Shown here: positions 18,114 through 26,803 of the stretch, one piece after another | Numbering within the stretch: the first letter of the stretch is position 1 | Layout of the letters: the number at the start of each line of letters is the position of its first letter | Origin: Hyphomicrobiaceae bacterium | GTDB taxonomy: Bacteria; Pseudomonadota; Alphaproteobacteria; Rhizobiales; Xanthobacteraceae | Direction: 5' to 3' | NCBI GenBank assembly: GCA_947472885.1 | Contig: CANJBX010000022.1 | Span: 1 to 56,313, forward strand | Length of the DNA: 56,313 nt | The notes under the pieces: model-generated | Seen by the model: the letters and a program-made list of their open reading frames with translations, nothing else | The model's database searches: none | Told to the model about the DNA's origin: nothing | Translations under genes and position numbers: made by a program

Positions 18114-18554
18114 TTATGGTTTCCGTTTGGCCTGGATCTCGTCGATGGCCTGCACCACCGCATCGAAGGTCAGCATGGTGGAAGCGTGGCGCGCCTTGTA
18201 ATCGCGCACCGGCTCCAGCACCGCGATATCGGCCCAGCGGGTGTCCGCCGGCGGAGGCGCATTCTCTTTCAGCATCCTGCGCACGCCCTCGCGCAGCGCC
18301 CGCAGCTCGTCGGCCTTCGCGCCGACGATATGGTTCGCCATGATCGAGGAGGACGCCTGGCCGAGCGCGCAGGCCTTCACGTCATGGGCAAAATCCGTGA
18401 CCGTATCGCCGTCCATTTTCAGGTCGATGGTGACGGTCGAGCCGCACAGTTTGGAATGGGCCGTGGCGCTGGCGTCCGGGTGCGGTAAACGGCCCAGACG
18501 GGGGATATTGCCCGCCAGCTCAAGGATGCGCTTGTTGTAGACGTCGTTCAGCAT
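18114..18554 (-). CDS. NifU/SufU-like iron-sulfur scaffold protein lacking the third cysteine
   Basis: This 146-residue protein has the IscU/SufU fold signature. It starts LNDVYNKRILELAGN and carries conserved Cys37 (KLCGS) and Cys62 (ACALGQASSS). At the position where IscU/SufU has its third ligand cysteine (usual form RxxCxxL) the sequence reads RHASTML at about 122-128, with no cysteine. It may therefore be a variant scaffold, a carrier or a zinc-site protein. The gene is divergent from folE. Three TTATTCCA-type motifs lie in the shared upstream region. Confidence 0.85.
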   Translation of the reverse strand: MLNDVYNKRILELAGNIPRLGRLPHPDASATAHSKLCGSTVTIDLKMDGDTVTDFAHDVKACALGQASSSIMANHIVGAKADELRALREGVRRMLKENAPPPADTRWADIAVLEPVRDYKARHASTMLTFDAVVQAIDEIQAKRKP

Positions 18555-18566
18555 AATTGTGGCAAC

Positions 18567-18684
18567 TTATTCCAATGAAAAGGCGTTTATTCCATAACTG
18601 TCAGGCACCTGCGGCATGACGTAGTGTTGATTGTGCCAGCCGCTGGTTAGACTATATAAGGTCCGCGAGGTTGGGGTGGAATAA
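18567..18684. promoter_or_regulatory. Three TTATTCCA motifs in the scaffold-gene/folE divergent region
   Basis: TTATTCCA occurs at 18567-18574 and again exactly 20 bases later at 18587-18594. Its reverse complement TGGAATAA lies at 18677-18684. The first two sit 13-40 bases upstream of the scaffold-gene ATG. The rest of the 292-base gap up to folE holds no gene. The 20-base spacing suggests same-face binding of a regulator, but no known operator was recognised. Confidence 0.35.
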
Positions 18685-18846
18685 CCCCCGCCGAACCGTG
18701 TTCCACTTATTTGCTGGGGCCTGGAAGTTAGGGAAGACAGCGTCCGGGTTTCCGGTCCTTTGAAGGATTGGAGCCCTCCGGCGCCCGACCCGGTGACACA
18801 TCCGTTTACGCAATTTCTCGCGTGCCGGTCGAAAGGAGCGACGTCC

Positions 18847-19479
18847 ATGGACGCAACGACCAAGCAGCGCAAGACCTTGCCTTCCGACGCCCGTGCGGAC
18901 CTGATCCGCCCGTCGCGCGAGGATGCGGAAGCCGCCGTCAAGACATTGATCGCCTATGCCGGTGACGATCCTGCGCGTGAAGGATTGCTCGACACGCCGC
19001 GGCGCGTGGTGTCGGCCTATGAGGAATTGTTCGGCGGCTATCGCGACAGCGCCGACGAAGTACTCGACCGCACGTTCTCCGAGACCGGCGGTTATGACGA
19101 CATGGTGTTGGTGCGCGACATTCCGTTCCACTCGCACTGCGAACACCACATGATGCCGTTCGTCGGCAAGGCGCACATTGGATATCTCCCGACCGACCGG
19201 GTCGTCGGCCTGTCGAAGCTCGCGCGCCTGATCGAGGTGTTCGCGCTGCGCCTGCAGACGCAGGAGCATCTCAATTCGCAAATCGTCAACGCCATCGAGG
19301 GCGTGCTGAAGCCGCGCGGCGTCTTCGTGATGATGGAAGCCGAACACACCTGTATGTCGCTTCGCGGCGTCCAGAAGGCGGGCTCGTCCACGATCACCAC
19401 CCAGATGACCGGCGCGTTCAAGAGCGATCCGCACCTGCAGGCGCGGTTCATCTCGCTGGTTCGCAGCCCGCAAAAATGA
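18847..19479 (+). CDS. folE: GTP cyclohydrolase I
   Basis: This 210-residue enzyme converts GTP to dihydroneopterin triphosphate, the first step of folate (and queuosine-type pterin) synthesis. The signature [19 protein letters not shown] carries the zinc-binding Cys and His, and a second ligand cysteine lies in [11 protein letters not shown]. The ATG at 18847 has AAAGGAG 7 bases upstream and gives the usual family length. The stop overlaps the hisI start as ATGA, so the two are translationally coupled. Confidence 0.95.
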   Translation: MDATTKQRKTLPSDARADLIRPSREDAEAAVKTLIAYAGDDPAREGLLDTPRRVVSAYEELFGGYRDSADEVLDRTFSETGGYDDMVLVRDIPFHSHCEHHMMPFVGKAHIGYLPTDRVVGLSKLARLIEVFALRLQTQEHLNSQIVNAIEGVLKPRGVFVMMEAEHTCMSLRGVQKAGSSTITTQMTGAFKSDPHLQARFISLVRSPQK

Positions 19480-19958
19480 AGCGACCGATAGCCGCCGCAG
19501 GCGACAAGACGATCCGTTTTGCGCCGCGCATCGACACCGAGCAGATCGAGGGGGGGCATGTGTTCGCGCCGAAGTTCGACGCCGACGGTCTGATCGTCTG
19601 CGTGGTGACGGATGCGTGGACCGGCGAAGTGCTGATGGTCGCGCACATGAACGACGAGGCGCTGGCGAAAACCATCGAGACCGCGTCGGCGTGGTATTAC
19701 AGCCGTTCGCGCAAGAAGCTCTGGCATAAGGGCGAAGAGTCCGGCCACACCCAGCGCGTCGTCGAGATGCGCGTCGATTGCGATCAGGATGCGTTGTGGA
19801 TGCGCGTCGAGCAGCACGGCCCCGGCGCGTGCCACACCGGCCGCAAGAGCTGCTTCTATCGCGGCGTGCGGCTCAAGGAGCCGGCAGGCGCGACCACCGT
19901 ACTCGACTTCCGCGACGCCGATCAGGTGTTCGACCCGAAGGCTGTCTACAAGAAGTAA
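19476..19958 (+). CDS. hisI: Phosphoribosyl-AMP cyclohydrolase
   Basis: This 160-residue enzyme opens the adenine ring of phosphoribosyl-AMP in histidine synthesis. The magnesium site DxDxD is seen in [10 protein letters not shown], and the zinc cysteines lie there and in [33 protein letters not shown] is the typical substrate-binding segment. It is a stand-alone cyclohydrolase without a HisE pyrophosphatase domain. It overlaps folE by 4 bases. The first 30 residues extend beyond the core domain. Confidence 0.94.
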   Translation: MKRPIAAAGDKTIRFAPRIDTEQIEGGHVFAPKFDADGLIVCVVTDAWTGEVLMVAHMNDEALAKTIETASAWYYSRSRKKLWHKGEESGHTQRVVEMRVDCDQDALWMRVEQHGPGACHTGRKSCFYRGVRLKEPAGATTVLDFRDADQVFDPKAVYKK

Positions 19959-19988
19959 CAGGCTGCGTTTTCGCAGACAGGTTTGCCG

Positions 19989-20372
19989 ATGCCACGTAAA
20001 AGTTTTCTCGTCACGGCAGCGCTGGCCCTGTTGCTTGTTCCGGCCATCGCACTGGCTGCGCCTGAGAAGAAGCCAAAGAAGTCATACAAACAGAAGATTA
20101 CCCGCAAGTGGACCGGCTATGGCTTCCTGCCGGGCTATGCACCGGCGGAACTGACGCAGCGCGGCCGTGTGCTGGTCGATCGCAGCCGGAGGCCGTACGG
20201 ATATTACGGCCCGTACCAGGAATATCGTGTGATGGGCCCCTACGTGTATCGCGGCCGGACGATTCACGGCTTCGGCGGTCCGGGCTTTGTCCAGAACCGC
20301 TACAACGGCGGCAGCTTCGGGCCTTGCTATACGCAGACGCCGATGGGTCCGGTGTGGAACTGCGGGCGGTAA
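19989..20372 (+). CDS. Small exported basic Tyr/Gly-rich protein, function unknown
   Basis: This 127-residue protein has a signal peptide (LLLVPAIALA, cleavage near residue 22). A Lys-rich segment follows (PEKKPKKSYKQK), then a Tyr/Gly/Arg-rich body with phrases such as RPYGYYGPYQEYR and YVYRGRTIHGFGG. It ends with a cysteine pair region (FGPCYTQTPMGPVWNCGR). I do not recognise a characterised family. It follows hisI by 30 bases and may share its transcript. A small hairpin (CTGCG-TTTT-CGCAG) lies between them. An in-frame TTG two codons upstream is less likely as start. Confidence 0.65.
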   Translation: MPRKSFLVTAALALLLVPAIALAAPEKKPKKSYKQKITRKWTGYGFLPGYAPAELTQRGRVLVDRSRRPYGYYGPYQEYRVMGPYVYRGRTIHGFGGPGFVQNRYNGGSFGPCYTQTPMGPVWNCGR

Positions 20373-20379
20373 ATTCCCT

Positions 20380-21258
20380 TTACCTCTTTAACGCCGCCGC
20401 ACGCGCCAGCAATGTCTGCGCGCGCGCCAGATGCGGGCGGTCGTACATCACGCCACCGATGCCGACGACGCCGGTGTTCGGCGCGGCCGCGAACGCATCG
20501 ACGATGGCCTGCGCCCTGGCGATGGCTTCAGCAGTCGGCGTGAACACCGCGTTGATGATCGGAACCTGCGCCGGATGGATCGCGAGCTTGCCGGTGAAGC
20601 CGTCGCGGCGGGCTTCCTCGGTTTCGCGGCGCAATCCCTTGTCGTTCTTGAAGTCCACATAAACAGTATCAATGGGCTGCACCTGCGCGGCCGTTGCGCC
20701 GGCGAGGCACAGGACGCGCGCGAAGCGGTACGGGTCGAGAAATTTGCCATCGGCATCGCGGTTGGTTTCAGCGCCGAGGTCTGCCGAGAGATCTTCCGCG
20801 CCCCAGGTCAGTCCGGTGAGGCGGTCGCTGGAGCTGCGATAGGTGCCGGCGCGAAACAGCGAAGCGGCGGTTTCGGTCGCGATGGCGACGATCTTGATGT
20901 GGCCCTTGTCGATGCCGTGTTTGGCTTCGTTCGCCATCAGGCGTTTGTCCAGCCGGACTACGGTGGCTTCGCCTTCCGCCTTGGGCAGCACGATGCCGTC
21001 GGGCTTCGCAGCGACACTGGCCTCGATGTCGGGATCGGACAGGCTGGTGATGAGCGCGTTGATGCGTACGAACAGGCGCGGGCGATCCTTGGTGCCGATA
21101 TGCGCTTTCAGAAATTCGGCGGCGGCAACGCGCGCCGCTGCCTTGCTTTCCGGCGCAATGGAATCCTCAAGGTCCACGATCAGCGCGTCGGCGCCGCTCG
21201 AAAGGCCCTTGGCGAGTTTCTTTTCACTATCGGCGGGAACAAATAAAAGGGAGCGCAT
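20380..21258 (-). CDS. HpcH/HpaI (CitE-like) CoA-ester lyase
   Basis: This 292-residue protein starts MRSLLFVPADSEKK and has the CitE/malyl-CoA-lyase landmarks GADALIVDLEDSI, RPRLFVRIN (substrate arginine), a VLPKAEG strand and LTWGAEDLSADLG. It should cleave or form a carbon-carbon bond of a CoA ester such as malyl-CoA or beta-methylmalyl-CoA. Its start overlaps the PhzF stop by one base (TGATG), so translation is coupled. A MaoC hydratase heads the operon, giving a hydratase-plus-lyase pair. The substrate remains unproven. Confidence 0.88.
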   Translation of the reverse strand: MRSLLFVPADSEKKLAKGLSSGADALIVDLEDSIAPESKAAARVAAAEFLKAHIGTKDRPRLFVRINALITSLSDPDIEASVAAKPDGIVLPKAEGEATVVRLDKRLMANEAKHGIDKGHIKIVAIATETAASLFRAGTYRSSSDRLTGLTWGAEDLSADLGAETNRDADGKFLDPYRFARVLCLAGATAAQVQPIDTVYVDFKNDKGLRRETEEARRDGFTGKLAIHPAQVPIINAVFTPTAEAIARAQAIVDAFAAAPNTGVVGIGGVMYDRPHLARAQTLLARAAALKR

Positions 21259-22148
21259 CAGACCTCGATCATACCTTCGGTGACAACAATCGCCGCGCCT
21301 CCGATGCTGGCGGTCGCAAGTGCGCCGCCGTGCATCGTCAGTGTCAGCTCTATCAGACTGGGACGGCCCATTTCGAAACCCTGTTCGATGACGAAGCAAT
21401 GCTCGCCGTCGGGAAGCGATAAAGAGCTGGCACAGAAACCCGCAAATGCCGCAGCGGCGGAGCCGGTCGCGGGGTCTTCGCGGACGCCAAGACGCGGCGC
21501 GAACATGCGGGCGTGAAAGCTCGACGACTTGTGCACGGTCTCGGCGCAGAACACAAACGCCGCGCTGCGACCATTGACCTCGAATGCGGCGTCCCAGGCG
21601 GCATCCACGATCTTGCTCCGCCGGACGGCATCGAGGCCGCGCAGCGGTATAAATGTGAAGCTGTTGCCGACCGCCCATTTCGACGGCGCATGGCCCTCAA
21701 AGCCGATGTCACCTGCCGATAGTCCGAAGGCTGCGGCGAGGGCGCTGTTGGCGGCAGGCAGGCCAGCTTCGCCCGGCAAAGAAGGCAGGATGAAGGTCGC
21801 GCGGCCGCGATCCTTGCCCTGCGTCTCGACGGTGCATGTGAGGAGGCCGATCTTCTCCTCCAGCCTGATGTCGCTGCCGCCGTGTTTCAGGGCGAGCGCC
21901 AGCGCCGTGCCAACGGTCGGATGCCCGGCGAACGGCAATTCCACCGCGGGCGTGAAGATGCGTGCACGCGCGGTACTACCGGGCGCAAAAGGTTTCAGCA
22001 CAAACACGGTTTCCGGGTGACTGAACTCGCGCGCGACTTTCTGCATCGCCGCGTCGTCGATGCCGTCGGCATCGAACACCACCGCCAGCGGATTTCCCGC
22101 GAACCGCGTATCGGTGAACACATCGAGCGTGATGAAGGGATATTTCAT
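21258..22148 (-). CDS. PhzF-family isomerase/epimerase-like protein
   Basis: This 296-residue protein has the duplicated diaminopimelate-epimerase-like fold of PhzF. The catalytic glutamate is Glu47 in SHPETVFVLKP. PFAGHPTVGTALAL and DPATGSAAAAFAGF are the two family loops. Members isomerise small carboxylates, and most are uncharacterised despite the phenazine name. No other phenazine genes are present. It lies between the MaoC and CoA-lyase genes, 16 bases after MaoC, which suggests a role in the same short-chain acid pathway. Confidence 0.9.
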   Translation of the reverse strand: MKYPFITLDVFTDTRFAGNPLAVVFDADGIDDAAMQKVAREFSHPETVFVLKPFAPGSTARARIFTPAVELPFAGHPTVGTALALALKHGGSDIRLEEKIGLLTCTVETQGKDRGRATFILPSLPGEAGLPAANSALAAAFGLSAGDIGFEGHAPSKWAVGNSFTFIPLRGLDAVRRSKIVDAAWDAAFEVNGRSAAFVFCAETVHKSSSFHARMFAPRLGVREDPATGSAAAAFAGFCASSLSLPDGEHCFVIEQGFEMGRPSLIELTLTMHGGALATASIGGAAIVVTEGMIEV

Positions 22149-22164
22149 CGGTTCACTTTGGCCG

Positions 22165-22659
22165 TTATTTCGGCCGCATCACCATGAAGGCATTGCGTTT
22201 GCATTCGGCGACCAGCTTGTCGTCCTGATTATAGGCGCGGTGGTGAAACTCCACGATGCCGGCACCGGGGCGGGACTTCGACTCCCGCTTGCTCAGGACT
22301 TCGGTTGTGCAGTGGATGGTGTCGCCCTCGAACAGCGGGTGGGGGAATTTCACGTCCGTCATGCCGAGGTTGGCTATGGTCGTGCCGACCGTCATGTCCG
22401 AGACCTGGATGCCGATCATCAGGCCCAGCGTGAACAGCGAGTTCATCAGCGGCTGGCCCCATTCCGTCTCGGTCTCGCAGAAGTGCCGGTCGATATGCAG
22501 CGGCTGGGGGTTCAGGGTCATGTTGGAGAACAGCATGTTGTCCATCTGCGTGACCGTGCGGGTGTAGCGATGCTCGGTCAGCTCGCCGACCACGAAACTC
22601 TCGAAATAAAGGCCGCCGCGCTTGTGGCGCAAAGGGGCGGCTGAGGGGGTGTCGGACAT
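22165..22659 (-). CDS. MaoC-family (R)-enoyl-CoA hydratase
   Basis: This 164-residue single hot-dog-fold protein has a MaoC-like core: FVVGELTEHRYTRTVTQ, then FSNMTLNPQPLHID with the conserved Asn and His, and a MGIQ-type helix (LGLMIGIQVSDM). It should hydrate an enoyl-CoA; related proteins act on mesaconyl-CoA-type substrates. The ATG at 22659 is preferred because AGAAGGAA lies 6 bases upstream. A 27-codon in-frame extension has no family resemblance. It is the first gene of the MaoC-PhzF-CoA lyase operon. Confidence 0.88.
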   Translation of the reverse strand: MSDTPSAAPLRHKRGGLYFESFVVGELTEHRYTRTVTQMDNMLFSNMTLNPQPLHIDRHFCETETEWGQPLMNSLFTLGLMIGIQVSDMTVGTTIANLGMTDVKFPHPLFEGDTIHCTTEVLSKRESKSRPGAGIVEFHHRAYNQDDKLVAECKRNAFMVMRPK

Positions 22660-22771
22660 GGAATTTCCTTCTGATAGTGCCCCGGCAGGCTCCGAAAGGG
22701 CCGGGTCGTTAACCCTTCGTTTACCACATCCGTTAAACATGTGAGCCGGGCAGAAAGGCTCGGCAACGGCT

Positions 22772-23788
22772 ATGCAGATATTCAGTTCTCAGGGCGCGAC
22801 AGGCGTTGCCGGGACTGGTGCGGCCGGAACGGGCGTGACCGGCGCGATCCGCAATGCCGCCAGCGCGACCGGCACCAGCTTCGATTATCTGCTGACCACG
22901 GCGCGGGTCGAATCGAACCTCAATCCGCAGGCCAGCGCAAAAACATCCTCGGCCAAGGGCCTGTTCCAGTTCATCGACTCGACATGGCTATCGACCGTGA
23001 AGACGGCAGGGCCATCGCTCGGCTACGGCAAGCTGGCCGACGCCATTACCCAGAATTCCGATGGCAGCCTCACGGTGGCCGATCCTGCGATGCGCCGGCA
23101 GATTTCCGATCTGCGCAAGGACCCCGCTGTCAGCGCCGCCATGGCAGGCGCTTTCACCAGCAACAATGCCGCGCAGCTTTCGGAAAAGCTTGGCCGCAAG
23201 CCGACCGACGGCGAACTCTACATCGCGCATTTCATGGGTGCGAACGGCGCGTCGAAACTCATCAACGCCGCCGGCAGTGGCCAGCAAACCCCTGCGGCAA
23301 GCCTGTTTCCGAAGGCCGCGGAAGCCAACCGCTCGATCTTCTACGACAAGCAGGGCGCGGCGCGCTCGGCCTCCGAAGTCTACGCCAACCTGACGCATCG
23401 CTATGACGTGGCGCGCGCCGGCAATGTGACGGCGGTTGCGGCCTTGCAGGCGGCGCAGACGTCCAACCCCGTGACCGCGCAGGCGGTGACGCCGGTCAAT
23501 ACGGTTGCGGCCTCGCCCAATGTTTCGCGCGGGCCGCTGTTTCACAACATGTTCAGCGGCGAGGAACGCCAGGGCGCGGCAGTCTCCTCGGTGATCCGCG
23601 ATCTGTGGGCGACGCGGCCGCATGTTGCCGCCGCATTGAGCGGACAGACGTCGGCGGCGTCAGGCATACAGACCGCGGAAGCGGTGACGCCGGTGGTGCG
23701 CAACGGCATGAGCGAGACGCTGCGCGATCTCTACGGCAACACGCGCACCAACGTGCGCTCGCTGTTCACGGGGCGGGCTTCCTCGTAA
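22772..23788 (+). CDS. Lytic transglycosylase (SLT domain), flagellar or cell-wall type
   Basis: This is a 338-residue protein. The SLT fold begins near residue 35, with catalytic Glu47 in TTARVESNLNPQA and the following SSAKGLFQFIDSTW motif. The fold cleaves peptidoglycan glycan strands. No classical signal peptide is visible; the first 30 residues are Gly/Ala/Thr-rich. That fits a non-Sec export route, as with some flagella-linked enzymes, but is only suggestive. The C-terminal 130 residues are Ala/Thr-rich and probably disordered. The upstream gap contains several GTTAAC/TTAA elements. Confidence 0.85.
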   Translation: MQIFSSQGATGVAGTGAAGTGVTGAIRNAASATGTSFDYLLTTARVESNLNPQASAKTSSAKGLFQFIDSTWLSTVKTAGPSLGYGKLADAITQNSDGSLTVADPAMRRQISDLRKDPAVSAAMAGAFTSNNAAQLSEKLGRKPTDGELYIAHFMGANGASKLINAAGSGQQTPAASLFPKAAEANRSIFYDKQGAARSASEVYANLTHRYDVARAGNVTAVAALQAAQTSNPVTAQAVTPVNTVAASPNVSRGPLFHNMFSGEERQGAAVSSVIRDLWATRPHVAAALSGQTSAASGIQTAEAVTPVVRNGMSETLRDLYGNTRTNVRSLFTGRASS

Positions 23789-23937
23789 GCGCACGCGCCG
23801 CCGCAACGGTCCTGCGGCGTTAACGCCCACGTCATCTTTGCAAACATTCATGGTGAACCACTTGTTAAGCGGTGCTGCGCTACACTGATCTTGGTTCGGC
23901 GTTGCCGCGCTTGGTTTTCAGTCATGTGGCGCTGCTT

Positions 23938-25221
23938 ATGATCGTTCGTCAGTTCCTGCATCGGATTCGCACCGCCTCCGCCGGCAGCCGTGCCGATGCG
24001 ACGGGCGCGCTCATCAGGGCCTATCTGTTCTCGGGACTTTCGCCGGACGACCGTGCGGCAGCCGAGGGCGCCATGCTGATGCTGCTCGACGATCCTTCGC
24101 CGCTGGTGCGCCGCGCGCTTGCCGAAGGGCTGGCGGACAGCCCGCACGCGCCGCCGACCGTCATTCATGCGCTTGCCAACGATCAGCCGGAAATCGCCAC
24201 CGTTGTTCTGGAGCATTCGGCGCTGTTCATCGACGCCGACCTCGTTGAAATTGTCGCGCGGGGCGACACCTTTGCGCAGGCCGCGATTGCGCGGCGCGTG
24301 CGGCTGCCGCGCGCGGTGGCGGCGGCGATTGCGGAAGTCGGCTCCGCTGAAGCCTGCCTGACCCTGATTGAAAATCCCGACGCCGACGTGGCGCAATTCT
24401 CCATCGACCGCATTGCCGAACGCTTCGGCACGCTGGCGGCGATCCGCGAGTCCCTGTTGAGCCGCATCGACCTGCCGGCATCGACGCGGCAGGCGCTGGT
24501 ATCGAAACTTTCCGAGGCGCTTGCAGTGTTCGTGACCGCGCGCCAGTGGCTGCAACCCGACCGCGCGCAGCGTGTCATCAAGGAAGCCTGCGAGAAAGCG
24601 GCGGTGACGATTTCGTCCGAAGTGCCGAGCGAGGCGAGGGCGCTGATCCGTCACCTGCGCGTGACATCGCAGCTCACGGTAGGTCTCATCCTGCGCGCGC
24701 TGTTGTCCGGCAACATTGTGCTGTTCGAAGAGGCGCTGGCGGAACTGTCCGAGTTGCCGCTCATTCGCGTGCAGGGCATTGTGCATGATCGCGGCGCATC
24801 GAGCTTCCGCGCGCTCTATGAAAAGGCGAGCTTGCCGGCTTCGGCCTATCCGGCATTCCGCGAAGCCGTCGGCGCGTTGCGTGAGGCAAATTATACCGGC
24901 GAGTTCGGCGGATCGAGCCGCCTCAAGCGCCGCATGATCGAGCGCGTCCTCAACGGATGCGAGCAGGCCGAGCTTGGCGAGATCGAGCCGCTGCTCATGC
25001 TGCTGCGGCGCTTCGCGACTGAAGCGGCGCGCGAGGAGGCCCGGCTCTACTGCGATGAAATCGTCGCGGAAGACACCGTGATGCTCGACGCCGATGACGG
25101 TCCCCGGGATTACGGGCACGACGATTATGTCTATCAGGTCGACAGCAGCGGCGATTACCTCCGGCAGGATTACATCCGTCAGGAGCATGTTCGTCAGGAC
25201 TACCGCCGCGCCGCCGCCTGA
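23938..25221 (+). CDS. DUF2336-domain protein
   Basis: This 427-residue, mostly alpha-helical protein shows HEAT-like repeats in its N-terminal half (DPSPLVRRALAEGLADSP, then NDQPEIATVVLEHS). This matches the DUF2336 family, common in Alphaproteobacteria and sometimes linked to motility or general stress control. No catalytic motif is visible. The C terminus is Tyr/Asp/Arg-rich with repeated QDYI/QEHV-like phrases and looks disordered. I chose the ATG at 23938, although the frame is open 22 codons upstream and no strong ribosome-binding site decides. Confidence 0.78.
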   Translation: MIVRQFLHRIRTASAGSRADATGALIRAYLFSGLSPDDRAAAEGAMLMLLDDPSPLVRRALAEGLADSPHAPPTVIHALANDQPEIATVVLEHSALFIDADLVEIVARGDTFAQAAIARRVRLPRAVAAAIAEVGSAEACLTLIENPDADVAQFSIDRIAERFGTLAAIRESLLSRIDLPASTRQALVSKLSEALAVFVTARQWLQPDRAQRVIKEACEKAAVTISSEVPSEARALIRHLRVTSQLTVGLILRALLSGNIVLFEEALAELSELPLIRVQGIVHDRGASSFRALYEKASLPASAYPAFREAVGALREANYTGEFGGSSRLKRRMIERVLNGCEQAELGEIEPLLMLLRRFATEAAREEARLYCDEIVAEDTVMLDADDGPRDYGHDDYVYQVDSSGDYLRQDYIRQEHVRQDYRRAAA

Positions 25222-25474
25222 GCGTCAGCGCCCGCGCTAAATTACCTCGCCATTCGCGCCTGAAACGTGCTGCGGTGCAGCACGAATTTCGCGTGTCAGG
25301 TATTTCCCGAAGTATTGCTTCATGGGCCATGGTGCGGGCCATTCGTGCCCACTTTGGGTGCTTGCGAAGTGTGCAGTGCAAAATGTTGGGATCGAATTGG
25401 TTTTGTTTTTTGGACAGCGCTTGCTAATCACACCTCTCACGCGGCTCTACAGAAAAAAACGGATCTACGGACAT
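25222..25474 (+). other. Gap with a perfect hairpin, upstream of the MetE-like gene
   Basis: No gene is visible in these 253 bases. CGTGCTGC-GGT-GCAGCACG forms a perfect 8-bp hairpin at 25266-25284, without a U tract on either strand. It may help end the DUF2336 transcript. I looked for a SAM-type or cobalamin riboswitch before the methionine-synthase-like gene and did not recognise one. Confidence 0.4.
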
Positions 25475-26644
25475 ATGAAACGCAGCTCGGATCGCATTCT
25501 AACGTCTCACGTCGGCAGCCTCATTCGCCCGGACGCCTTGCAGGATTTCCTGCGCGCCAAGCAGAGTGGCAAACCCTACGACGAAAAGGGGTACAACGCG
25601 TGCCTGTCGTCCTCGGTAGCCCAGGTCGTGAAGGAACAGCAGGACGTCGGCCTCGACGTTGTCAGCGATGGCGAATTCGGCAAGTCGATTTCGTGGGCGC
25701 AATACGCGTTGACGCGTCTGTCGGGTTTCGAGCGCCGTCCGGTGCCGTCCGGACAGAAAAGCTCGTTCGCCCGCGGCACGGATCGCGAGAAGTTCGCCGA
25801 GTTCTATGCCGAGCTTGACGCCAAGGATGCGCCATCGACGATCTCGGAATCGGTTTGCGTCGGTCCGGTGAAATATACCGGCCACGCCGAACTTCAGGCC
25901 GACATCAATAACTTCAAGGCCGCACTGGCGAAGTCGAAAGTTGTTGAAGGCTTCCTGCCGGTGGCGGCGCCCTCGAGCGTCATTCCGGATCGCAAGAACG
26001 AACACTACAAGACGCCGGAAGACCTGCAGGTCGCCATCGCCGAAGCGATGCGTGACGAATACAAGCAGATCACCGACGCCGGTTTGCTCGTTCAGCTGGA
26101 TGACGCGCGCGCCGCGGTGACTTACGACCGCATGGTGCCGCCGAAGAGCCACAAGGACTACCTTGTCTGGCTGGCAACGCAGGTCGATCTCATCAACCAC
26201 GCGCTGGAAGGCATCCCGGAAGAACAGGTGCGCTACCACGTCTGCTGGGGTAGCTGGCCGGGTCCGCATACTTCCGACGTGCCGCTCAAGGACATCGTCG
26301 ATCTGGTGCTCAAGGTGAAGGCGCAGGCCTATGTGATCGAAGGCGCCAACCCGCGCCACGAGCACGAGTGGAAGGTCTGGAAGGACGTCAAGCTGCCGGC
26401 CGGCAAGGTGCTGATGCCGGGCGTCATCAGCCATGCCACCAACGTCGTCGAACACCCGGAACTGGTTTCCGAGCGTATTACCCGCCTCGCCAAACTGGTC
26501 GGACGCGAGAACGTCATTGCCGGCACCGATTGCGGCTTCGCGCAGGGCCCGTTCTACCGGCGCGTCCACCCGTCGATCATGTGGGCGAAGTTCAAGGCGC
26601 TCACCGACGGCGCCAAGCTCGCCAGCAAGGAACTCTGGGGCTAA
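25475..26644 (+). CDS. MetE C-terminal-like (cobalamin-independent methionine synthase II family) protein
   Basis: This is a 389-residue protein with the single catalytic barrel of the MetE C-terminal half. Candidate zinc ligands are seen as the His-x-Cys in YHVCWGSWPGPH and the late cysteine in AGTDCGFAQG. The N-terminal MetE half is missing, so it is not a full methionine synthase (about 750 residues). Relatives of this size include archaeal-type MetE and epoxyalkane:CoM transferases, and many are unassigned. The thiol substrate is unknown. The ATG at 25475 starts the family-like sequence MKRSSDRILTSHVGSL. It is monocistronic, followed by a terminator. Confidence 0.87.
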   Translation: MKRSSDRILTSHVGSLIRPDALQDFLRAKQSGKPYDEKGYNACLSSSVAQVVKEQQDVGLDVVSDGEFGKSISWAQYALTRLSGFERRPVPSGQKSSFARGTDREKFAEFYAELDAKDAPSTISESVCVGPVKYTGHAELQADINNFKAALAKSKVVEGFLPVAAPSSVIPDRKNEHYKTPEDLQVAIAEAMRDEYKQITDAGLLVQLDDARAAVTYDRMVPPKSHKDYLVWLATQVDLINHALEGIPEEQVRYHVCWGSWPGPHTSDVPLKDIVDLVLKVKAQAYVIEGANPRHEHEWKVWKDVKLPAGKVLMPGVISHATNVVEHPELVSERITRLAKLVGRENVIAGTDCGFAQGPFYRRVHPSIMWAKFKALTDGAKLASKELWG

Positions 26645-26674
26645 CGCCTCCCGGTTCGCGACAACGACAGCGAT

Positions 26675-26703
26675 AAGGCCCTGCCGCCCGGCGGGGCCTT
26701 TTT
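26675..26703 (+). terminator. Rho-independent terminator of the MetE-like gene
   Basis: AAGGCCCTGCCG and CGGCGGGGCCTT pair around a short CCC-type loop with one irregularity. TTTTTGC follows. It begins about 30 bases after the stop codon. Confidence 0.8.
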
Positions 26704-26803
26704 GCGTTGTCTGGCCTTGTTTTTCAGCGTCCGGCGCGGGGAAACGGCTGGCGTTTGATGCAACCTGCGATAGGATATTTCCGGGCTCGCTGGATACTTC
26801 TCA

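Noticed and set aside
21259-21678. Longer N terminus (140 codons) for the CoA lyase
   Set aside because: That stretch is the antisense-frame overlap of the PhzF gene. The lyase family start MRSLLFVPADS lies at 21258.
25222-25474. SAM or cobalamin riboswitch before the MetE-like gene
   Set aside because: I found neither the SAM-II core nor a B12 box; only a plain 8-bp hairpin is present.
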